Source: Lawsonibacter sp. (GTDB lineage: Bacteria > Bacillota > Clostridia > Oscillospirales > Oscillospiraceae). Taken from it: a DNA stretch of 32,572 bases. The first letter of the stretch is position 1. Each line of letters starts with the position of its first letter. The translations under genes and the position numbers were made by a program. The stretch covers positions 1 through 32,572 of the forward strand of contig JAAWCR010000032.1 of assembly GCA_022793355.1 (NCBI GenBank). Reading direction: 5' to 3'. Positions 1 through 7,097 of this stretch are shown in pieces. A model generated the notes under the pieces. That model was not told the DNA's origin, did not search any database, and saw only the letters and a list, made by a program, of their open reading frames with translations.

Positions 1-61
1 GGAGCAATTACATCAAATTTCGGCAATATGCGCAAGCGGCGAGAATCCCCGCTGCTTCGCC

Positions 62-655
62 TTATCCGTTAAATTTTCCCATTCCCCGGTCGATACCCTC
101 GGCCAGGATGCACTCGATGGCGTCGGCAGCCCGTTTGACGGCGGCATCAATCGCCTTTTTGTCCTCCCCCACAAACTTGCCCAGCACCCAGTCCGCCATG
201 TCGTAGTCGGGGTGGGGCTTCTCACCTACCCCCACCCGCAGGCGGGGAAACTGGTCCGTTCCCAGGTGCTGGATGATGCTTTTCAGCCCGTTGTGCCCTC
301 CGGCGGAGCCCTTGACACGGATGCGCAGCCGTCCCACAGGCAGGGCGGTGTCGTCGGACACCACCAGCACGCGTTCGGGGGGGAGCTTGTAAAAGTCAGC
401 CGCCGGGCGTACAGCCTCCCCGGACAGATTCATATAGGTGATGGGCTTCATTACCAGCACCTTTTCCCCGGAAATAGTAAGAATATTGGTCAGCGCCTTG
501 AATTTCAGCCGCTGGATAGGTTTTCTCTGCCGCTCGGCGGTCTCGTCGGCCACCATAAAGCCGACGTTGTGCCGGGTGTTCTCATACTTGTCCCCCGGGT
601 TGCCTAGGCAGACCAGCAGCCAGCTCACGCCGCCGCTCTCTTTTTTGAAAAACAT
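62..655 (-). CDS. pth: Peptidyl-tRNA hydrolase
   Basis: Cytosolic enzyme that cleaves the ester bond of peptidyl-tRNAs released from stalled ribosomes and so recycles tRNA. The 197-aa product has the family landmarks in order: GNPG (N19), TRHNVGF (catalytic H29), the YMNLSG loop (M75/N76), VVSDD (D101, equivalent to E. coli D93) and the GHNGLKS block. Length is normal for the family. The frame stays open far upstream, but the ATG at 655 is chosen because AAGGAA lies just before it and the conserved core begins soon after. About nine residues precede the usual N-terminus. It is the last gene of a glmU'-prs-pth series, the order known from Bacillus, although an apparent terminator separates it from prs. 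Identification is secure. Confidence 0.96.
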   Translation of the reverse strand: MFFKKESGGVSWLLVCLGNPGDKYENTRHNVGFMVADETAERQRKPIQRLKFKALTNILTISGEKVLVMKPITYMNLSGEAVRPAADFYKLPPERVLVVSDDTALPVGRLRIRVKGSAGGHNGLKSIIQHLGTDQFPRLRVGVGEKPHPDYDMADWVLGKFVGEDKKAIDAAVKRAADAIECILAEGIDRGMGKFNG

Positions 656-685
656 GTCTGTTTCCTTGCCTTTCTTGGAATGGCC

Positions 686-710
686 GTCTGTAGGGGCGGC
701 CCCTACAGAC
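686..710. repeat. GC-rich palindrome between prs and pth
   Basis: Perfect inverted repeat with arms GTCTGTAGGGGC and GCCCCTACAGAC around a single central base. It lies in the prs-pth gap, beside but separate from the prs terminator hairpin. It shares the GGGGCGGC core with other intergenic palindromes in this window (near 4585, 8763, 20508 and 21864), so it is probably a dispersed REP-like element. No T-run follows it directly on either strand. Confidence 0.7.
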
Positions 711-712
711 AT

Positions 713-745
713 ACAAAATAAAGGGGGCGGGCCAACGCCCGCCCC
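713..745 (-). terminator. Rho-independent terminator after prs
   Basis: On the minus strand a GGGGCGGGC / GCCCGCCCC stem with a short loop (723-745) is followed by a T-rich tail (CTTTATTTTG). It lies 14 bp past the prs stop codon. It should end or attenuate prs transcription before pth. Confidence 0.75.
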
Positions 746-758
746 GCCGGAGTATGAG

Positions 759-1742
759 TTACAGGAACAGGGGAGATACGGAGGTCTCCATATAGATGTG
801 ACTGATGGCCTCGGCGAAGAGGTGGGCCACGGAGATATAACGGATTTTATCGCAGGTGACGCAGGGGCGAGAGGGGATGGTGTTGAGAAACACGACCTCG
901 TCCAGTACGCTATTCTGAATGCGCTGGATGGCGGGGCCAGACAGCACGCCATGAGAGGCGCAAGCGGTGATGTCCCGGGCGCCGCCGATTTCCACCAGAG
1001 CCTTGGCGGCGTGGCACAGGGAGCCGCCGGTGTCCACCATGTCGTCGAGAAGGATGACCCGCTTGTCCTTCACATCACCGATGATGTTCATTACCTCGGA
1101 GGAGTTGGCTTTTTGCCGCCGCTTGTCCACAATGGCCAGGGGCATGTTTAATTTCTGCGCAAAGGCCCGGGCCCGGGCCACGGAGCCTACATCAGGGGAG
1201 ACCACCATAGTGTCCTCCCGGTTCTCCTTGAACTTGCGGTTAAAGTAGTCCACAAAAATGGGCGAGCCCACCAGATTGTCCACCGGAATATCAAAAAAGC
1301 CCTGGATTTGGTTGGCGTGGAGGTCCATGGTCAGCACCCGGTCAGCGCCGGCGGTGGTAATCAGGTTGGCTACCAGTTTGGCGGAGATGGGATCCCGGGG
1401 CTTGGTCTTTCGGTCCTGCCGGGCGTAGCCGAAGTAGGGGATAACGGCGGTGATCCGGCCGGCGGAGGCCCGCTTCAGCGCGTCAATGATAATCAGCAGT
1501 TCCATCAGCGCGTCGTTCACCGTGCCCTGTCTGCCGTCCTTCTCAAAGGAGCAGGTGGACTGCACCACAAACACGTCTGAGCCCCGAACCGTCTCGTAGA
1601 TGGAGGCAAAATTTTCCCCATCGGAGAACGAGCCCACCTCTGAGTTGCCCAGGGGGATGCCCAGCTCCTTGCAGATGTCCTTGGCCAGCGCGGGGTTGGA
1701 ATTGCCCGTGATGACTTTGATATCTTTGCCGTGTGCGATCAT
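759..1742 (-). CDS. prs: Ribose-phosphate pyrophosphokinase (PRPP synthetase)
   Basis: Makes 5-phosphoribosyl-1-pyrophosphate from ribose 5-phosphate and ATP for purine, pyrimidine, NAD, His and Trp synthesis. The 327-aa product shows FSDGENFASIYETVRG near the N-terminus, PYFGYARQDRK (ATP site), the DLHANQIQGFF block, the DKRRQKAN catalytic loop and the PRPP-binding motif VILLDDMVDTGGSL. The ATG at 1742 is preferred over the in-frame ATG at 1760, because GGGAGGGT, a strong ribosome-binding site, lies between them and only serves the inner start. Between VVQSTC and NDALMELL there is an extra stretch (SFEKDGRQGTV) that the short class I enzymes lack. It sits 82 bp downstream of the glmU-like gene, with no terminator seen between them. 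Confidence 0.95.
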   Translation of the reverse strand: MIAHGKDIKVITGNSNPALAKDICKELGIPLGNSEVGSFSDGENFASIYETVRGSDVFVVQSTCSFEKDGRQGTVNDALMELLIIIDALKRASAGRITAVIPYFGYARQDRKTKPRDPISAKLVANLITTAGADRVLTMDLHANQIQGFFDIPVDNLVGSPIFVDYFNRKFKENREDTMVVSPDVGSVARARAFAQKLNMPLAIVDKRRQKANSSEVMNIIGDVKDKRVILLDDMVDTGGSLCHAAKALVEIGGARDITACASHGVLSGPAIQRIQNSVLDEVVFLNTIPSRPCVTCDKIRYISVAHLFAEAISHIYMETSVSPLFL

Positions 1743-1824
1743 ATGTTTAGACCCTCCCATTTTTTATCCGGCGCTTCGGCCGGCTCTCTTGTATAAATAC
1801 CCTTTCCTTCCGTGAGGCGATTGC

Positions 1825-2508
1825 TTACAGGTTCCCCTTCTTTTTCCGGTTTTCAGCGGCCCAGCCGGGCTTGACCTCCTGGCGGACCCGGCCAACTGCC
1901 ATGGCATCCTCCGGGACGTGACCGGTTACTGTAGTGCCAGCGGCGATGAAGGCCCCATCCTCTACAGTCACCGGAGCGACAAAGTTGGTATTGCAGCCCA
2001 CAAAAACGTGGCTGCCGATGGTGGTGCGGTACTTATGGAAGCCGTCGTAATTGCAAGTGATGGTGCCGCAGCCGAAGTTGCAGTCCGCTCCCACGTCGCT
2101 GTCCCCCACGTAGGTTAGGTGGGCCATTTTCGTCCCCTTGCCCAAATTACAGTTTTTCAGCTGGACAAAGGCCCCAATTTTGGAGCCCTCCCCCACCAGG
2201 CAGTGGGGCCGGATGTGAGTGTAGGGGCCAATCTGGCAGTTTTTCTCAATCACGCTCTCCTCGCACTGGGAGGCGTTAATGGAGCAGCCCTCCTCCACCG
2301 TACAGTCGGTGAGCATCACCTGGGGGCCAATCTGGCAGTTGGTCCCGATGGCCGTTCTGCCCCGGAGAATGGTGCCGGGGAGGAGCAGCGTGCCCGCGCC
2401 TACTGTGACCCCCTCATCCACATAGACGGCGGTGGGGTCCATCATCCGTACACCGGCCTGAAGCAGTTCCTCCCGCTTGGCCTGAAGCGAGGCAGTTTGA
2501 TCGTTCAT
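1825..2508 (-). CDS. glmU: Stand-alone GlmU-type glucosamine-1-phosphate acetyltransferase domain
   Basis: Left-handed beta-helix acetyltransferase matching the C-terminal half of GlmU, which acetylates glucosamine-1-phosphate on the way to UDP-GlcNAc. The 227-aa protein starts with the linker helix of full GlmU (LLQAGVRMMDP...YVD), runs through hexapeptide repeats and keeps every active-site residue I can place: R100, K118, H130, Y133, N153 and K159 (E. coli R333, K351, H363, Y366, N386, K392). The N-terminal uridylyltransferase domain, about 230 residues in normal GlmU, is absent. The ATG follows a good GGAGGGAAACG site and a promoter lies directly upstream, so this is a genuine short gene and not a broken remnant. 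The order glmU-prs-pth agrees with the assignment. UDP-GlcNAc synthesis then needs a separate uridylyltransferase. Confidence 0.88.
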   Translation of the reverse strand: MNDQTASLQAKREELLQAGVRMMDPTAVYVDEGVTVGAGTLLLPGTILRGRTAIGTNCQIGPQVMLTDCTVEEGCSINASQCEESVIEKNCQIGPYTHIRPHCLVGEGSKIGAFVQLKNCNLGKGTKMAHLTYVGDSDVGADCNFGCGTITCNYDGFHKYRTTIGSHVFVGCNTNFVAPVTVEDGAFIAAGTTVTGHVPEDAMAVGRVRQEVKPGWAAENRKKKGNL

Positions 2509-2545
2509 CGTTTCCCTCCATTAAAGCACAGATTTCATCTAGGAT

Positions 2546-2574
2546 ATTATAGCATAGATTTCCTCACTTTTCCA
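2546..2574 (-). promoter_or_regulatory. Promoter of the glmU'-prs unit
   Basis: On the minus strand a perfect -10 TATAAT (2551-2546) lies 17 bp from a moderate -35 TGGAAA (2574-2569). It is placed about 40 bp before the glmU-like start codon, in AT-rich DNA with no ORF. Confidence 0.7.
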
Positions 2575-2640
2575 CCATTCAGAAATATTTTTCCTCGGTG
2601 CAAAAAACACAATTTTTCCGAAAAAAATTCAATGAATTCG

Positions 2641-2675
2641 ACAAAAACCGCCCATCCTGTTCCGGGACGGGCGGT
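2641..2675 (-). terminator. Terminator of the HD-domain gene
   Basis: Minus-strand hairpin with outer arms ACCGCCC and GGGCGGT and further inner pairing, followed by TTTTTGTC. It begins about 11 bp past the stop codon of the HD-domain gene. Confidence 0.85.
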
Positions 2676-2686
2676 CAAGCTGTTTG

Positions 2687-3196
2687 TCAGAAGGCGGGGG
2701 TCAGCGGACGCACCCCGAGCCGCTCCCGCAGGCGGGAGGGCCGGCAGATGCGGGACATCTCCAGCCCGGCGCAGATGGTGTCCACAAGGTCTACCATCCA
2801 GGCTTCCAGAGAGCGGGGCAGGGCGCCCCCCAGGGGCCACATGTGGGAAAGGATGATATTCCGCTCCTTAGGGGTGAGGGGGGTGAGGGCGGCGGCGTTC
2901 CGGGCGGCGAACCGGGGGTGATCGAAGCACTGGTTGCCGGGGTGGGCGGACCTGTCCTTGGAGTCATACAAATACAGGTCGTGGAGCAGGGCCCCGCGAA
3001 CGGCGGAGTGTACGTCCAGATGGAGCAGCCGGGCCACCCTGTAGGTACTAAAGGCCACAAACAGAGAGTGGTCCAGGGTGGTCACCGGGCCGTGGTGCTT
3101 CCACCGCCCCATCATCCGCACCGGCTCGGAGTCCAGCAGCTCCTTTGTCAGGTCTACAAACTCCCGCTCCCGCAGCTTACGGCTCAAATAGCTCAT
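2687..3196 (-). CDS. HD-domain phosphohydrolase
   Basis: 169-aa cytosolic protein of the HD superfamily (metal-dependent phosphohydrolases). The visible metal ligands are H43 (TLDHS), the H72-D73 pair in ALLHDLYLYD and H93 (CFDHPRFAARN), with a further His in IILSHMWPLGG. The spacing fits small stand-alone HD hydrolases annotated only as 'HD domain-containing protein'. Its substrate cannot be told from the sequence; nucleotides are common for the family. The ATG at 3196 follows AAAGGACTG. A good promoter lies upstream and a terminator downstream, so it is probably a single-gene transcript. It is not obviously linked in function to proA or glmU beside it. Confidence 0.85.
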   Translation of the reverse strand: MSYLSRKLREREFVDLTKELLDSEPVRMMGRWKHHGPVTTLDHSLFVAFSTYRVARLLHLDVHSAVRGALLHDLYLYDSKDRSAHPGNQCFDHPRFAARNAAALTPLTPKERNIILSHMWPLGGALPRSLEAWMVDLVDTICAGLEMSRICRPSRLRERLGVRPLTPAF

Positions 3197-3255
3197 TGGA
3201 ATCAGTCCTTTCTTTTCTAATCACAGGGTTTCCCCTATGTCGTTTCCATGCCCAC

Positions 3256-3284
3256 ATCATACACTATCTTCCTCCAAATGTCAT
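3256..3284 (-). promoter_or_regulatory. Promoter of the HD-domain gene
   Basis: Minus strand: -35 ATGACA (3284-3279), 17-bp spacer, -10 TATGAT (3261-3256), about 60 bp before the start codon. It lies in the 107-bp gap after proA, in which I see no terminator for proA. Confidence 0.65.
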
Positions 3285-3303
3285 CTGAGAAATTTTTACA
3301 ATT

Positions 3304-4560
3304 TTATCGGGTCTGTCCTCCGCCCTTTATCACAAATTTGAAAGAACAAAGCTCCGCAAGGCCCAAAGGACCCCTTGCGTGCAATTTTTGTGTGGAAATT
3401 CCCATCTCGCAGCCCAGCCCGAATTCTCCGCCGTCGGTGAAGCGGGTGGAGGCGTTCCAGTACACGGCGGCGCTGTCCACCCGGGCCAGGAAGGCGTAGG
3501 CGTTGCGCTCGTCGCCGGTGATGATAGCCTCGCTGTGTCCGGTGGAGTGGGCGGCGATGTGGTCGATGGCCTCCCGCTGGTTCTCCACCACCTTGACGGC
3601 CAGGATATAGTCCAGAAACTCAGTGTCAAAGTCGGCTGGCCCAGCGGGAGTGCCGTCAATAATTTTGGCCGCTTCCGGGTCCAGCCGCAGCTGGACCGGG
3701 TGGCCGAAGCGGTTATGCTCCAGCCGGTCCTTCAGCATGGGCAAAAATTCCTCCGCTACCGTCCGGTTTACCAGACAGACCTCGGCGGCGTTGCACACGC
3801 TGGGCCGGGAGCACTTGGCGTTTTCTACAATCTCCAGGGCCATGTCCAGGTCGGCGTAGGTGTCCACATAGATGTGGCAGATGCCGGTGCCCGTCTCCAA
3901 CACAGGGACGGCGGCGTTGTCCACGCAGGCCCGAATCAGCCCAGCCCCGCCCCGTGGGATGAGCAGGTCTACCAGTCCCCGGGCGGTCATCAGCTCGTTG
4001 GCGGAGGCCCGGGAGGTGTCCTCCACCAGCTGGAGGGCGTCGGGATTCAGCCCGGCGGTGGAAAGCCCCTCCTTCAAAGCGGCCACAATGGCGGCGGCAG
4101 AGCGGTGGGCCTCCTTGCCGCAGCGAAGCACACAAGCCGAGCCCGCTTTCAGGGCCAGGGCGGCGGCGTCGGAGGTGACGTTGGGCCGGGACTCGTAAAT
4201 AATGGCGATAACCCCCATGGGCACCGCCGTCTTTTCAATCACCAGCCCGTTGGGGCGTTCCACCCGGCTGAGGACCCTGTGCTCCCGCCCCACCGGGTCG
4301 GGCAGAGCGGCCACCTCCTGCAGACCGACGGCCATGCCGGCAATCCGGTCGGGGCTGAGGGCCAGCCGGTCCAGCATCACCTCGGAGGTGGTCCCCCGGG
4401 CCGCCTCCAGGTCCAGGCGGTTCGCAACCAGAATGTCGCCGCTGTGTTCCTCCAAGGCCTTGGCCATAGCCAGCAGGGCCCGGTTTTTGGTCTGAGTATC
4501 CACTGCGGAGATGTCCCATTTGGCGGCCTTGGCCCTTTGCAGCAGTTCCTGTGTTGTCAT
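3304..4560 (-). CDS. proA: Glutamate-5-semialdehyde dehydrogenase (gamma-glutamyl phosphate reductase)
   Basis: NADPH-dependent reduction of gamma-glutamyl phosphate to glutamate 5-semialdehyde, the second step of proline synthesis. The 418-aa product has the usual family length. Landmarks are the cofactor-side block MGVIAIIYESRPNVTSDAAALALKAG (written here only as a block at about 115-140), the LIPRGGAGLI segment, catalytic Cys256 in SVCNAAE, and the C-terminal FGLGCEMGISTQKLHARGP signature. The ATG at 4560 follows GAGGTGATAAAT, an ideal ribosome-binding site, and the open frame upstream of it belongs to the exporter region. It is transcribed after the LysE-type gene, and proB and proC lie more than 2.5 kb away in a separate unit. 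Confidence 0.97.
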   Translation of the reverse strand: MTTQELLQRAKAAKWDISAVDTQTKNRALLAMAKALEEHSGDILVANRLDLEAARGTTSEVMLDRLALSPDRIAGMAVGLQEVAALPDPVGREHRVLSRVERPNGLVIEKTAVPMGVIAIIYESRPNVTSDAAALALKAGSACVLRCGKEAHRSAAAIVAALKEGLSTAGLNPDALQLVEDTSRASANELMTARGLVDLLIPRGGAGLIRACVDNAAVPVLETGTGICHIYVDTYADLDMALEIVENAKCSRPSVCNAAEVCLVNRTVAEEFLPMLKDRLEHNRFGHPVQLRLDPEAAKIIDGTPAGPADFDTEFLDYILAVKVVENQREAIDHIAAHSTGHSEAIITGDERNAYAFLARVDSAAVYWNASTRFTDGGEFGLGCEMGISTQKLHARGPLGLAELCSFKFVIKGGGQTR

Positions 4561-4577
4561 ATTTATCACCTCAAATT

Positions 4578-4605
4578 TCTGTGGGGACGGCCTTGGCCGT
4601 CCATA
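4578..4605. repeat. GC-rich palindrome between the exporter gene and proA
   Basis: Perfect hairpin GGACGGCC-TT-GGCCGTCC (4585-4602) inside a TGTGGGGACGGCC context. It belongs with the other GGGGnCGGCC-type intergenic palindromes in this window. It is not followed by a clear T-run in the direction of the genes (minus), so a REP-like element is more likely than a terminator. Confidence 0.6.
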
Positions 4606-4655
4606 TGTTATTTGTTCCAGGCAGAGCGGCCTGGGGCCGTCCTGCACACGTCCCA

Positions 4656-5249
4656 TCAATGGGGCATCACCAGGCTCGCCGCGCACACCGCCAGCGAGAG
4701 AGCCATAACAAGGTCCACTGTCCTGCGGTGGTTGGCGAAGAGCCTTTGCAGAGATGCCCCGGCAAACAGCCACGCCAGGTTGCACACCGGGCCGGTGAAG
4801 GGGAGGAAGAGCCCCACAGACAGCAAGGCCAACGGGGAGCGGGAGTAGGGGAGCACATAGCCGCTGAGGGCAGTGAGGCAAAAGATAATCACTTTCACGT
4901 TGGTCAGCTGGACCAGCAGCCCGTTGCGGAAGGAGGGGGCGGCCGGATCCTGGTCCAGGCGCGTGCCGCTGGAGCGGACCATGTGCCAGGCCATCCACAG
5001 CAGATAGGCCGCCCCCAACCAGGAGAGCATGCCAACATACTCGTTCAGCGCAGTTCCCAGCAGCCAGGTGAGGGCCACCGCCCCCATGGCGTCTAGAAAA
5101 AAGCCACAGAACAGCCCCCGCCACTGCCGCAGGGCGGGCCCCTGGCCATACCGCAGCGCGGCTCCCAGGGAGCAGAGATTGGCGGGTCCGGGGGTGATTC
5201 CCCCTACAAAGCAGTAAATCAAAAAGCTGGGAATTAATGAAACAGGCAT
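4656..5249 (-). CDS. LysE/RhtB-family amino acid exporter
   Basis: 197-aa integral membrane protein with about five or six hydrophobic segments. It starts with the LysE-family signature GGITPGPANL (about residues 15-25), which marks small exporters of amino acids and related metabolites. The ATG at 5249 is favoured over an in-frame GTG at 5258, because the AAAGGA site is only 2 bp from the GTG but 11 bp from the ATG. A LysR-type regulator is divergent from it, the usual arrangement for this family (compare lysG-lysE). Position before proA suggests co-transcription and perhaps export of an amino acid linked to the proline/glutamate pathway; the substrate is inference only. Confidence 0.87.
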   Translation of the reverse strand: MPVSLIPSFLIYCFVGGITPGPANLCSLGAALRYGQGPALRQWRGLFCGFFLDAMGAVALTWLLGTALNEYVGMLSWLGAAYLLWMAWHMVRSSGTRLDQDPAAPSFRNGLLVQLTNVKVIIFCLTALSGYVLPYSRSPLALLSVGLFLPFTGPVCNLAWLFAGASLQRLFANHRRTVDLVMALSLAVCAASLVMPH

Positions 5250-5301
5250 GACAGCCACCGTCCTTTCTTGGGTGGCCCTATCCTAACAGAAAAAATTACA
5301 T

Positions 5302-5330
5302 TTGAAAAGCAAATATTTTTAAAGTATAAT
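5302..5330 (+). promoter_or_regulatory. Promoter of the LysR-type regulator
   Basis: -35 TTGAAA (5302-5307), 17-bp spacer, -10 TATAAT (5325-5330). Two AATATT boxes (5312-5317 and 5328-5333) bracket the -10 and could form part of a LysR-type operator in the divergent region, but that is only a suggestion. No convincing promoter for the divergent exporter was found. Confidence 0.75.
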
Positions 5331-5367
5331 ATTGATAAAATCAATGTATTGGGAGGCGGCACAAAAA

Positions 5368-6252
5368 ATGGAGCTGAAAAATCTGCGTACCCTCCAGGCG
5401 GTGGCCGGTCAGGGGAGCTATCAGAAGGCGGCGGACTATCTGGGCTACACCCAGTCCACCGTTACCGTCCACATCCAGCAGCTGGAGGCGGAGCTGGGCG
5501 TTCCCCTCTTTCAGCGGGTGGGCCGACAGATGGCGCTGACGCAAATCGGGGAGCGGGTTCTGGAACAGGCCCGGGAGCTGCTTCTGGCTGCCGACCGGCT
5601 GGCCGCGGTAGGGCAGGAGGGGAGCGCCCCCTCCGGCATCCTGCGGGTGGACATGGCCGAAACCCTGTTGTGCTACAAAACCCAGCCGGTGATTCAACGA
5701 TTCCGCAAGCTGGCCCCTCAGGTGCGGCTTATCATCCGCAGCCGGAACTGCCTTGACATCGCGGAAAACGTGCGCTCTGGGGCCTGCGACCTGGGCGTGG
5801 GTTACGACATGGACTGGAGCCGGGATGTGCTGGAGGTGGAGGCCATGGGGGAGTATGAGGTGGTCCTGCTGGCCTCGCCGGAATTCGCGCACCCGGACTT
5901 TATCACACCAAACCAGCGAAAGCCGGTATCCCTGGTCACTGACGAACCGGACAGCGTGTTCCGCCGGCGGCTGGAGGACTATCTGCAAAGCCGGGGCATC
6001 GCCCTGGACGACACCCTGGAGTTGTGGAGCATTGAGACCATTAAGCGGTGCGTCATGTCCAACCTGGGCTTTACCTATCTGCCCCGGTTCGCCGTCTGGG
6101 AGGAGCTGGCCGTCGGACGGCTGGTGGAGCTGACAGCCCCCATCTCCGGCGTTCGCTTTCCGGCGCTGTGTGCCCGGCATAAAAACCGCTGGGTCACACC
6201 GGCAATGGAACTGTTTATGAAGCTGCTGCGGGACAGCCTGCTGTCCGATTAG
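5368..6252 (+). CDS. LysR-family transcriptional regulator
   Basis: 294-aa regulator with an N-terminal winged helix-turn-helix (LRTLQAVAGQGSYQKAADYL then QSTVTVHIQQLEAELG, about residues 4-45, given here as two pieces) and a C-terminal periplasmic-binding-protein-like effector domain. Length is typical. The ATG at 5368 is chosen because GGGAGGCGG sits 9 bp upstream; an in-frame ATG at 5332 has no such site and overlaps the -10 region. It is divergent from the LysE-type exporter, which is its probable target. Its stop codon interlocks with the stop codon of the convergent PARG-like gene (6249-6252), leaving no room for a terminator between them. The effector is unknown. Confidence 0.92.
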   Translation: MELKNLRTLQAVAGQGSYQKAADYLGYTQSTVTVHIQQLEAELGVPLFQRVGRQMALTQIGERVLEQARELLLAADRLAAVGQEGSAPSGILRVDMAETLLCYKTQPVIQRFRKLAPQVRLIIRSRNCLDIAENVRSGACDLGVGYDMDWSRDVLEVEAMGEYEVVLLASPEFAHPDFITPNQRKPVSLVTDEPDSVFRRRLEDYLQSRGIALDDTLELWSIETIKRCVMSNLGFTYLPRFAVWEELAVGRLVELTAPISGVRFPALCARHKNRWVTPAMELFMKLLRDSLLSD

Positions 6253-7097
6253 GGTGCTTGGAGTGGCTGCCGCGTCTGGCCGAACCTCCGGCGGAAGGGG
6301 GCGCTGTTGCCGTCCTTGCCCGGCCGCTCCAGGATGGAGAAGGTGACCTGCCCGAAGAGCCGGCCCCAGCCCTCCTCCAAAAGCTCCTGCCAGAAACGGG
6401 CCACGTCTTCCGGGTCGTTGCGGAACACGCCGCAGCCGTAGGCCCCTAAAATCAGCTGGGTGCAGCCCCATGCGGCGAAGAGGGCTAGAATTTTTCGCAT
6501 CCGGCCCTTCATCACCGCCCGGGCCCGGTCCGCGCTGTCCCCATTGCGGAGGACAATGCCCATATTGACGGCGGGAGCGGTAATTACCGGACAGGTGACA
6601 GGATTGACCGTAAGTGCAAAGGCGCTGGTACGGAAAAAGGCGACGTCCCCTATCAGCATGGTGTCGGTGTACGCCGGGTCCCGATTGGCCCGGTTGATTT
6701 CGTAGTACCGGGGGCCCTGGCCGGTGGTCTGGGTGTGGTAGAGGCTGGAGCAGAAGGCCAAACACTCCTCCTGGGCCACCGATCCGTTCAAAAAGCCGCC
6801 TCCGGGGTTTTTGGCGGAGGCGAAGTTGAGCACCCCGATTTCGGGGCAGAGGGCCTCCCCGCCGGACAGGCGGAAGATGGCGTCCACCGTTCCCTCGCCC
6901 TGGACCTCAATGGCGGCGGAGGGGCCGTCTGTGGGGAACTTTGCCTCTGCGGCCAGTTGGTCCAGGGCCTCGCTGGTCCACAGCTGCGTGGGCCGGCCGG
7001 CGTTCAGCAAAATTACCTGGTTCCCCAGGGGGTACTGTCCCGCCCGGCTGATCTCCACCGTCTCCCGGGCCAGGTCTTGCAGCGCGCTGCGGGTCAT
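6249..7097 (-). CDS. PARG-like ADP-ribosyl hydrolase (TIGR02452 type)
   Basis: 282-aa protein that matches microbial poly(ADP-ribose) glycohydrolase-like proteins (TIGR02452/DUF2263). The key evidence is NFASAKNPGGGFLNGSVAQE followed by E: GGG at 99-101, seven residues, then QEE at 109-111. This is the PARG catalytic signature GGG-X6-8-QEE, with the catalytic glutamate pair intact. A second family block, GAYGCGVFRNDPEDVA, is also present. The family removes ADP-ribose from proteins or handles ADP-ribose derivatives; the natural substrate of bacterial members is often unknown. The start overlaps the proB stop (ATGA, 7097-7094), so translation is coupled to proB. Nothing else in the window links ADP-ribose to proline synthesis. 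Confidence 0.88.
   Translation of the reverse strand: MTRSALQDLARETVEISRAGQYPLGNQVILLNAGRPTQLWTSEALDQLAAEAKFPTDGPSAAIEVQGEGTVDAIFRLSGGEALCPEIGVLNFASAKNPGGGFLNGSVAQEECLAFCSSLYHTQTTGQGPRYYEINRANRDPAYTDTMLIGDVAFFRTSAFALTVNPVTCPVITAPAVNMGIVLRNGDSADRARAVMKGRMRKILALFAAWGCTQLILGAYGCGVFRNDPEDVARFWQELLEEGWGRLFGQVTFSILERPGKDGNSAPFRRRFGQTRQPLQAP

Noticed and set aside
1..61. Possible end or start of another gene before pth
   Set aside because: No start or stop context, no ribosome-binding site and no recognisable protein in 61 bp; the open frame crossing it is antisense to pth.
5256..5258. GTG start for the LysE-type exporter
   Set aside because: Only 2 bp from the AAAGGA site; the ATG 9 bp further in has workable spacing.
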